From: Spirodela intermedia
Taxonomy: Eukaryota > Streptophyta > Magnoliopsida > Alismatales > Araceae
Assembly (NCBI GenBank): GCA_902729315.2
Contig: LR746270.1
Coordinates: forward strand, 2,264,501-2,328,500
DNA: 64,000 bases
Direction: 5' to 3'
How positions within the stretch are numbered: the first letter of the stretch is position 1; each line of letters opens with the position of its first letter. Position numbers and translations under genes: made by a program. The notes under the pieces were generated by a model, which had not been told where the DNA came from, did not search any database, and was given only the letters and a program-made list of their open reading frames with translations. Positions 56,301 to 64,000 of this stretch are shown in pieces.

Positions 56301-57463
56301 TCAGCCAAGAATTATTGGAAGCAGTAGAACATGAGAGGAGCTTCAGGTTGAATCAGTCTAGAAACACTGCCATCTTCCATCACCCTGCTCTTGGAGACTT
56401 TGAGTTGCAGCATGTACCACCTTGTTCACACCTTCTTAGATGTTACATCTCGTTGTTGTGTCTGTGGCTGGGTCATTTTTTTCAAAAATTTGAACTGTTG
56501 TTTTCTGCAGTTGCCCTTGGGCAGAAGTGATGCTGAGCTGGAAGAGCGGATAATCCAGCATCTGGCTGCTGCTGCTGCAATGGGAAGAGCTCGACGCATA
56601 GCTCGACGGGAGGGTCACAGGAGGCTAGGAGCCCAGGGGCGTCAGCAAGTTTTGGTCTTCCAAGCGCATCCCACTGCTACGTCTACTAGTCTTCTTTCTG
56701 CTGTCTCAGCGGATAGAGGAGATGCTCCTGCTGGCTTGTCTGCTCGCCTCTCTGAAGGGGAGGAATCTTCTCACCAGGCTACTCACAATGCCCCAGTAGA
56801 AGTTCTTAGCTCGACATTTCCATCGAACGTCCCCTCTACCAATGGGCCCGGGCCCTCGAGTAACTGGTACCCACCAAAGCAGCATGGATGTTCTTGACTT
56901 TGCCATCATTTTTGCATCGAAGAGTCTCAGTGATTGGCTCTCCTGCAGGAATCCTGCAAGTCAGCCCACGGCTGCTAGTCAAGAGAGAGTAGGGCCCTCA
57001 GACTTGCAATCTCTCTCGGAATCAATAAAATCTCGGTTCAATGCAGTCTCATTGAGGTTGAACAACTTACCAAAAATTTAATTTCATTCTTGGTAATCTG
57101 ATTTGATTTTTTATGCCCATTTCATTTTGAGAGTTGTGCTCAAATACGTTGTCTTTGGGTTGCAGATGTAAAGAATCCATTACAAGGAACACAAGAGGAT
57201 GGAGGGAAAGATTTTTTTCACGAAGCAGTTCTATCTCAGATATTGGTTCTGATGATAGGACGGCGGCGCATGCTGGAATCACGTCTGTCTCGCACATGGT
57301 GGAGGATCCCGATCCAAGAGAAGACAACATAGCACACAGTCCTCTCCCACAAGGCGTGGAGGGGATTCCGGGGACCCCAGGGGATAGGACAGGGCAAACT
57401 GAGGTTCATTCGGATGGCTCCCATGCGGCAGCAGGCTCTGCTGCGCGTTCTGGTTCGAATTGA
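53394..57463 (+). CDS. RHF2A: RING-H2 E3 ubiquitin ligase, RHF2A-like
   Basis: Seven coding exons: 53394-53525, 53647-53693, 56159-56221, 56305-56413, 56511-56866, 56949-57056 and 57166-57463. Phases are consistent, giving 370 residues, close to Arabidopsis RHF2A. The N terminus EGHLSSAAAFVEGGIQEACD is the family hallmark. It is followed by a RING-H2 domain (CSICLEAF, GCKHEFHLQCILEW, CQRSSQCPMCW) assembled from exons 1-3. A conserved block follows (QELLEAVEHERSF, then HHPALGDFELQHL, AELEERIIQHLAAAAAMGRA). Another conserved block near the C terminus (GPSDLQSLSESIKSRFNAV, TRGWRERFFSR) ends in a variable S/G-rich tail. RHF1A/RHF2A are reported to promote degradation of the CDK inhibitor ICK4/KRP6 during gametogenesis; the same target here is inference. 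The second coding intron is 2465 bp and AT-rich, with no recognised insert. Confidence 0.94.
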
Positions 57464-58761
57464 GCTGTCTTTATGGATCGGCAAGTTACATCAGAAATGA
57501 CCATGATGGTATGCCAGTTTCTGAAATTATTAGTTTCCCTGGTAGATCATGAGTGAAATAAACCTCTAACTCTCACTAATCTGCGAGTTAAACATTTTCT
57601 TTGCGAACTAGTGCCACAGATGTGGTGTCGCATCACTCTGTATATTTCAATCAGTTAAAAAGGTGCTATATAATGAGCTTGGCATTCTGTCTGTTCTCAG
57701 TCAAGCTATTATACCTCGGACTCGCCTTTTCTTCACCTGTAATCTTCCTCACTGCATCTGCGAAAACCATGCTTCCTACGGTGTTGCCCATTTGATGCTC
57801 TGATTGACTATATTGATGAGCTCTCTTCTCAAACCCATCTGGTCTAAGAATCTGGTTCTCCTTCAGAGATATTGAGATCAATCAGGACTGGTGGGGGGGC
57901 GGGGGGGTGGGCAGGGAGGTTAAGTTCCTTTTTCTATCTGCCTGAAAATCGCCTTCTCTGGCTTACCCGAAGTTGGCGGAATAAGCGTTTTGGAAAGCAT
58001 TTTCATGTCACCGTGACTCTTGATGTCTGATAGCTGCTCTATGCCTTGTTTAGTCTCGCTGGACTTGGCTTGCTCTGAACGAGCCTACTAACTTTGGGCT
58101 TCAAATGCTTTTGTGGTAAAACGTTAGATTCAGAGTTAATTCCTTGGTGTAAGGAGCGGATGTCCTAGACTAGAAAGAACTGTGGCACCAATGGTAGCGT
58201 AGCAGGCTCCCCCTTCTGGCTGTGTCTTTCTGCATCTGACTGCGTTGACCTGGTGAGTGTACGCTATTGCAGGTAGTGGGGATTTCAGTTCAGTTCCGTA
58301 TTGCTTGCTGATTGGTTCGTGGATGAAAACGATGGCTTCACTATTCCTAAACAATCCAGACTGAGCGGTGATAAACTGTTGGATCTAGAGAGATGATCTT
58401 CCGAAAGGTGAAAGTAAAAGGAGAATGGCTTCACTACTCCTCGCATTCTCTTCTATACCTGACCGCCCTATTTCGGCTGAAACGTGTAAAATTTGTGGAT
58501 ATCTTGCTGTATCGTCATCTTGCTGCGTGTTGTTCGTCACTCCAACCGACGAACAACACGCGCAGGCGTTCTTGCTGCGTTGCTAAGTAATTCTGAATCA
58601 GTCACGAAGTTGTTTCACGAGAGGCAACGAGGACTAGGAACATTGAAATTGGTGGGACGCGCAGGCTCTGCGGCGAGCCGTTACTGACCGGAGCGGGGCT
58701 TTTCTGCGGGGATTTTACATGAGATCTGGAACTTAGCCTGATAAACGCCGTTTCGAATGGC
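57464..58761. other. Convergent intergenic region with G-rich tract
   Basis: Lies between the RHF2A stop and the SSL stop; the two genes converge. It holds the 3' UTRs and a G-rich tract at 57893-57918 (runs of seven, seven, three and three G). No gene is recognised. Confidence 0.6.
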
Positions 58762-60849
58762 TTAACTCGAGAGGTTGAGATCGTAGACGGCGATGAAGGG
58801 CATGATAACGGAACCAATCCACAGCTTGCCGTCCTTCTCCTCCACCTCGCTGATAATCTTGACGACCTTCCCTTTCCGATCCTCCAGCACCTGCAGGACT
58901 TTCCCCTCGGGGCTGTACTTGATGGCCATGGCGTGGAGCCTGCCGCCAATGCTGAGCAGGTAGTGGTACTTGGCCGGGATGGGCAGCTTCATCAAGAACT
59001 TCCTCAGGCGAGGGTGCAGGCCCAAGATATGGCCGTAGAGGCCCCGCCGCGCGTGGATGGCCACCCAAAAGTCTCCGTCCTCGTTCGTCCTCACGTTGTC
59101 CGGGAATCCCGGAAGAATGCCTATCACCTCCGTCTTCCCTGCCTTCTCCCCCTTCAGCCAGTGCCTGCTCAACCTGCTTTGTTTTTGTTTTGCTTTCTCA
59201 CAGTCAGTGGAGGATAGATGGAACAGGAGATGCTCACTCGGGCAATAGACTCAGGTATTCAGACAAAGAGGATGACCTGCCTAGAGAGCCTTCGCAGAAG
59301 GCGACGAAAGACTCATCCTTGCTCAGCGAGACGCCGTTGGGGAACTGGAGGTCCCTGACGAGGACGGAGGCCTCCTTCTTGCGCGGGTCATACTTGAGGA
59401 GCCTGCCGGTGGGCTCCGAAGCCGTGGTCAGCTGCAGAAAATGCCTGTTCATGCACACAGAGTTCATCTTTCCGGTCGAAGGAAATAAAGATTCGATCTT
59501 TCTCGTCGGGGAGGAAAAACATTGCCATTGCATAGCATTTGCATTGAATGTGCACCAACCTCCTCTCATAGTTGGTGCTGGTGTCCGTGAAGTAAACGTT
59601 CCCTTCTCCGTCAACGTCCAGGTCGTTCGTGAACTTAAAGGGCATGCCCTCAGCCTCGGTGGCCAGTGGCGTGGCCAGACCCCCTTCGGTTCCGACCTTC
59701 AGCAGCCCGAGATAGGCGTCGGCGATGTACAGCTCTCCCGTCTTCTTGTGAAACCGAAGCCCCAGTGGCCGGCCGCAGACGTGCTCGTGCTTCAGATATT
59801 CGAAGATCGAGGGCTTCGGGTCGCAGATCTCCGACCTGACACTCATTAGCGAGAGGAGATGGATGGTGTGATCCATGTTAAAAACTGAGGCTTCATTAGA
59901 GAGAGAGAGAGAGATGTTAACTGAGGCTTCATTAGAGGGAGAGAGAGAGAGAGAGCATGGCACTATATGATATCAATGAGGCCGGTGGGCATGGAAGTGA
60001 CAGGTTTCAGGCGACCGTATGCTTTAGCGGAGGCATTAAAAACCCATCGGCGAAACCCACGAGTTTGGGAGACATCATTGGGCACTCATTCAATGAGTTT
60101 CTGTAAAGAAATGCAAAGAAATGGGGAAAACGGGATCCAGAGGGAACGATCTCGTGAATTCGGTGCCATAGAACATGCCCATTCAATGAGGGTTCTCCCG
60201 CTGGAAAGGGACAGCCAAAGGATCAGATCCATAAACACCAATGACTGCTAATCTCGCCAGAAAAACCTCCAGCTCACTACCAGATCAATTGAGAAGACAC
60301 GAGATCAACACTATTCCACCGAGCCCCGTTTCTTCCTCCTATTCGCATTCGGCGAAGACATACATACATACAGACACATACATGCAGTCGAGAGGGGGCT
60401 ATGGAGGAGAAGATCGTGAGAACCCAATGAAGAAGAGCCGTAATCAGAGAGGGATGAGGAAGAAGACGAACGGAGAATTGGAGTGGAGCAGTTGTCTGTG
60501 CTTACCGGTTGGGGGACGTGTAAGCGAAGCCCGACCAGCTTTTGCCGTCCCAGAAGACGACCCTCCCGTCGGCGACGCCTGTGTAGGGGCCTCTTCCTTG
60601 AGGGTCGAAGGCGATGCTCTCAGGGCCCTGCACTTGCCCCTTGAACCTGATCTCCGCCTTCTCCAACCGGTCCTCCACGTCGCGCTCTGGTGGGAGATCC
60701 TCCCAGGGACAGAGATCCACCTTGTAGGTCTCGAATCCAGGAAACTCCACCATGGGGCCCTGCTTCAAAGGGTCGAGCCCACAGTACAATGCCAGAGCCA
60801 GGAACATGGCGGAGAATAGAGCCCTCCGCGTAACTCCGCCGCTACCCAT
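58762..60849 (-). CDS. Strictosidine synthase-like protein
   Basis: Four exons on the minus strand from the ATG at 60849: 60849-60506, 59835-59560, 59444-59277 and 59173-58762. Phases agree, giving 399 residues. The reading can be extended upstream to 60873 only through a GTG, so the ATG is preferred. An N-terminal signal or anchor (ALFSAMFLALALYCGL) implies entry to the secretory pathway. The rest is a six-bladed beta-propeller of the SSL family: GPESIAFDPQGRGPYTGVAD, CGRPLGLRFHKKTGELYIAD, AYLGLLKVG, FTNDLDVDGEGNVYFTD, TGRLLKYDP, FPNGVSLSKDESFV, RHWLKG and LPGFPDNVRTNEDGDFWVA. Such SSL proteins are widespread in plants that make no strictosidine, so a Pictet-Spenglerase role should not be assumed; a hydrolase-like or unknown function is more likely. 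Closest by feel to the SSL10-12 group. Confidence 0.92.
59883..59955 (+). repeat. Tandem duplication carrying GA microsatellite in SSL intron 1
   Basis: The unit aactgaggcttcattagag followed by a GA run occurs twice, at 59883 and 59919 (36-bp period). It begins about 50 bp from the exon 2 acceptor of the minus-strand gene. Confidence 0.85.
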
Positions 60850-60927
60850 CGCGTCTCCTGCTGCTCCTGCCACTTACTACTAGCCAGCCTCGGGACGTGG
60901 TGACATGCTTGGGGTGAGACACTTACT

Positions 60928-60957
60928 ATTATATATATATATATCTATACATATATA
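60928..60957 (-). promoter_or_regulatory. TATA-rich element of the SSL promoter
   Basis: An (AT)n-rich stretch lies 80-110 bp upstream of the SSL start codon on the minus strand. GA microsatellite (60984-61012) follows further upstream. A plausible core promoter; the exact box cannot be chosen. Confidence 0.5.
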
Positions 60958-60980
60958 CTGGGAGTGAGTGAAGGGGAGGA

Positions 60981-61013
<33 letters not shown>

Positions 61014-62430
61014 AAGAGAGAGAGTTCTGGTGGGGGGCAGGGAAGGCGTGGTCAAGAGAACCATATTTTATCTCATTCTCGCATGGCTGGAAGGGAGAGT
61101 GAGAGGGTTCGGACTGGCGTGGGACTTTGCGGGCTTTCATTTACAGTACCGGGCCTTTTGCCGCTGCCCCTTGAAGAGAAAGAGAAGCGGAAGAGAGAGG
61201 CAGCTTGGAGGGACCCTCGCCTTCTTCACTGGCCCCCGGTCTGGCCCCCTTTCAATGCGCCTTAATGAAGGTGGTCGTCTCCACGGAGTACCCATCTCCG
61301 ATGTGAGTGGGAGGGAGAGCCACACAACCTGCTTTCCAGGCATCTCTCTCTCCCCCACGCACGCACACTCTCACACACTCACATACACTCTAATATGTAC
61401 AAGAGAGAGAGCGAGAGAGACAGAGATAGAGAGAGAGAACGAGAGAGAGAAAGAGATGGATAGAGATAGAGATAGAGATAGAGAGCCTTGACCTAATAAA
61501 GATGGGTATTAACTCTTCTTAGCGATGGCGTACTGGACTCATGCACTCACAAAACAGCAAGCTGCACGTCTACATGGTTGCACCGTTGGGCCATGTGGGC
61601 GAAATCTTCGATTGTCAACAAGCCTGCATGCCCGCGTTTCAACTGTTCCAGGGCAAGCACAACAACAGTCTCCGTCTTTCTGCGTAGTTTTCCGCGGATT
61701 TACTCCTTTGACCAAGTTCTTTCATCCCCCCCGAGTGAGGGTCACTATCAATGTGGTTGATTGACTCGGCAAGCTCTAAAGACGAAACGGTGCAGCAATT
61801 GTTACAGACAGCAATAACTTCTGCAGCGCAATCGGTGCTGTCGCCATGGTTTGGTTTATGCGCTCTGCTGCGTGCCGGCGGGAGCAGCGGCGGGGGGGAG
61901 GAGGCGCCGCCAATGATTCTCGCCGCGGCTGGAGGTGCAGTCAGTAAGAGCAGTGATGGCTCCCCATCCATTCTGTCGCGGAAACATTGGCATCGAAGAT
62001 GTTGCCCCTCAGGCGCTCCTCCCCATGGGCTCTACTACTTTTAGGAGCGTCCCCCCATTCCATAAAGATTGATCCTTTCATCTGTCTCCGAGGGAAGGGA
62101 GAGAGAGAGAGAGAGGATTCTTCTCTTGTTCCCTGCTCTTCACCCCCGCTGCATCACCGCTACGGCCATGTTCATCCGCCCACGCGCCGATCTCTGCCGA
62201 TATCCCTTCCCATTCATTCTGTCCCCGTGCTCCCCGATGCTGGGAGTCTATGCCGCGAACGCGGACGGCGGCTTTAATTCTGCGAGAGAACGTCGGCAAG
62301 CCGGAGATGAGGACCAGAGAGGTTGAGAGGTGGGGCATTGAATGGAGAGGTACGGCGCTGGGAGCGGGGCCGCCGAGGAGGGAGGAAGAAGAGTGCGAGG
62401 AGAGAAGAGAAGACTCCACTTTACTGAAAG

Positions 62431-62483
62431 ATGAGTTTAGACACTCCCTCGGTGAGAAGAACTCCGCTGTGGGCTCACAGTGG
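62431..62483 (+). repeat. Dispersed direct repeat, left copy
   Basis: ATGAGTTTAGACACTCC...GAACTCCGCTGTGGGCTCACAGTGG. It is matched by the sequence at 63822-63893, and both copies run directly into a CT tract. May be terminal repeats of a small element of about 1.4 kb. Confidence 0.75.
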
Positions 62484-62491
62484 GGGAGTCT

Positions 62492-62501
<10 letters not shown>

Positions 62502-62561
<60 letters not shown>
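62502..62561. repeat. Long CT microsatellite
   Basis: About 30 perfect TC units, the longest in the window, immediately after the left direct repeat. Confidence 0.97.
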
Positions 62562-62566
<5 letters not shown>

Positions 62567-63145
62567 CTCTCATGTATTTTTCTGAAGTTAGTTCCTGGAA
62601 AGTAAAGACACACAGGCCAAAGAAAGGTGAAACAACTATAAATCTCATATGTTTATTGAGTTATACCAGCATCTTGTTAAATTAATGTCTTGACCCATTT
62701 ACTGAATACTTACCTATTAAATCATGTGGGTGACACATGATTTCAAATCACTATAAACTATTAAAACACACTAGGAAACCAATTCAAACCAACCGCCTTG
62801 ACCTACTCCAGAATTTATAATGAGATATGGTATTTCACACGCAATTTATAATGATTGAATCACTTGACCTACTCCACTCTCCAAGCACCATACACTTCAG
62901 CTATATTAAGTGTTTAATGAAATGCACATCCAATTGAAGCTTTGGCCATGTTCAATAGATTTAATGACTCCAAACAACTCAATATCTCACCCATGAATCC
63001 TCTTCCAAATTTATGCCTCTAGAGGGCCAAGCCAAAGGACAACTCACCCATCCCTTCTAGATTCAAGACCCTAAGGGGGCAAGCTAGATAGGAACCTACT
63101 CCTCTCTTCAAAACCATGGTCCTTTGAGGGCCATACAATGGTTGA

Positions 63146-63243
63146 TCTCTCTTCTCTCCTCTCTCATCTCTCATCTCTCATCTCTCCTCTCTCATCTCTC
63201 CTCTCTCCTCTCTCCTCTCTCCTCTCTCCTCTCTCCTCTCTCT
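63146..63243. repeat. CTCTCCT/CTCTCAT minisatellite
   Basis: About fourteen tandem 7-bp units; CTCTCAT variants lie at the left and CTCTCCT is homogeneous at the right. Confidence 0.93.
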
Positions 63244-63821
63244 TGAGTTAATGGCTTTAGGGCCCAACAAGATTAGCACCAATTAATCTCCTCTAGAGTA
63301 TGTGGCTAGATGGGCCTAGATTACAAATATGCTATGATTTAGTGTTTAGCTCCAAGCTTCTCATGGGATAATTTTCCCTTTTTTCGCCCTTTATTATTTC
63401 ATGTTCTTTAGGCCTTGGTTTGATTTTTCATTTATCCTGTTTGTTTCTCGTTGAGGAGAGCATTTATTTTCTAATATATTCTTGTTTTTTTCCTTTCTTG
63501 TGATCTTCTAATAGCCGTTTGATAGAGTCTAAAATGGGTAATATCATGGATGAGGTGCATACAACGGTTGCTCCTCTCTCTTCCCATCTGGTGAGGCATG
63601 TATCGAACTTACATTAGGGCATAAAGCGAATGATCTGATAAAATGTTCAATAATATTCAGAAAATATTTCTGACCATGCGAAATCATCTCGGTATCTTCA
63701 AGAATATTCAATTTAATTTCTAATTTTGGATTATTATTTGACCTTTTATCTTTATTAAGTTATTTATGGGGTTTTCCTCAATGGCTGTGTGTGGTTATTG
63801 AATCGTCGCTGAAAGTCAAAG

Positions 63822-63893
63822 ATGAGTGTGGACACCTTCCGATGAGAATGACTCCGCTGTGGGCTTATAGTGAGCTCACAGTGGTCTCTCTCT
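63822..63893 (+). repeat. Dispersed direct repeat, right copy
   Basis: Matches 62431-62483 with scattered differences and an extra ~8-bp insertion (TTATAGTG before AGCTCACAGTGG). It again precedes a short CT run. Confidence 0.75.
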
Positions 63894-64000
63894 CTCTAAT
63901 TTGGGCCTGGATGCATCGTTGAATCGCTTCGGCCCACGTTCGGGCAGGTTGTTGCGGCTCGGAAGGTCGAAGAAACTTCTGGAGGGGCCTAGCAACTCCG

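Larger units (their letters stand above)
60958..64000. other. Intergenic region rich in GA/CT repeats
   Basis: Contains GA runs (60984-61024 and 61400-61485), a GC-rich stretch with no recognisable gene (61850-62400), a 60-bp CT microsatellite, a CTCTC minisatellite and a pair of dispersed direct repeats, listed separately. 62640-63140 and 63290-63800 are AT-rich and may be decayed transposon sequence. Confidence 0.5.

Noticed and set aside
58762-60849. Calling the SSL gene a true strictosidine synthase for alkaloid synthesis
   Set aside because: The family is universal in plants, there are no other alkaloid genes nearby, and a catalytic glutamate typical of the true enzyme could not be confirmed.
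60850-60873. Extension of the SSL protein upstream to 60873
   Set aside because: The codon at 60873 is GTG, not ATG; the first ATG in frame is at 60849.
61030-62585. Several GC-rich frames in the last 3 kb
   Set aside because: They mostly translate CT/GA repeats and GC-rich sequence, without motifs or splice-supported neighbours.

Overview
This is nuclear DNA from a flowering plant. The genes have many small GT-AG introns, AT-rich introns and intergenic DNA, and GC-rich exons. The proteins belong to land-plant families: a DYW-class PPR protein, a GTD-binding myosin-receptor protein, a sucrose-phosphatase, and an RHF2A-type RING ligase. Degenerate Ty1/copia and Ty3/gypsy elements and long GA/CT microsatellites fill the gaps. 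The very GC-rich 5' exons resemble a monocot or an early-diverging lineage, but I cannot fix the species.

Layout. 0-11 kb is a dense plus-strand cluster: the 3' part of a kinesin-12-type gene, a short GTD-binding (MYOB7-like) gene, a two-exon F-box/JmjC arginine-demethylase gene (JMJ22 type), and an intronless DYW PPR gene. The last three appear to be collinear with neighbouring genes on Arabidopsis chromosome 5. 11-19 kb is gene-poor and holds an antisense Ty3/gypsy relic. 19-27 kb is a complete eight-exon sucrose-phosphatase gene (SPP) whose fourth coding intron is 4.9 kb long because it contains an antisense copia relic. 27-31.3 kb is a complete 14-exon histidinol dehydrogenase gene on the minus strand, tail-to-tail with SPP. 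33.6-39.3 kb holds a broken PTI1-like kinase, a small intact gene of an uncharacterised plant family, and a 5'-truncated, frameshifted SDE3-type RNA helicase copy. 40.4-44.1 kb is a plus-strand copia relic. 44-53 kb is a gene desert with LTR fragments. 53.4-57.5 kb is a complete seven-exon RHF2A-like RING-H2 ligase. 58.8-60.8 kb is a complete four-exon strictosidine-synthase-like gene on the minus strand. The last 3 kb is repeats.

The genes are mostly unrelated housekeeping functions: sucrose synthesis, histidine synthesis, ubiquitination, chromatin, organelle RNA editing, cytoskeleton. I found no new multi-gene system. The most interesting points are the conserved microsynteny, transposon-driven intron growth in SPP, an HDH intron made almost entirely of microsatellite, the SPP promoter with two G-box/ABRE motifs, and the decaying SDE3 and PTI1-like copies. 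Exon boundaries were deduced by eye from splice motifs, reading phase and family resemblance. Arabidopsis comparisons are from memory.
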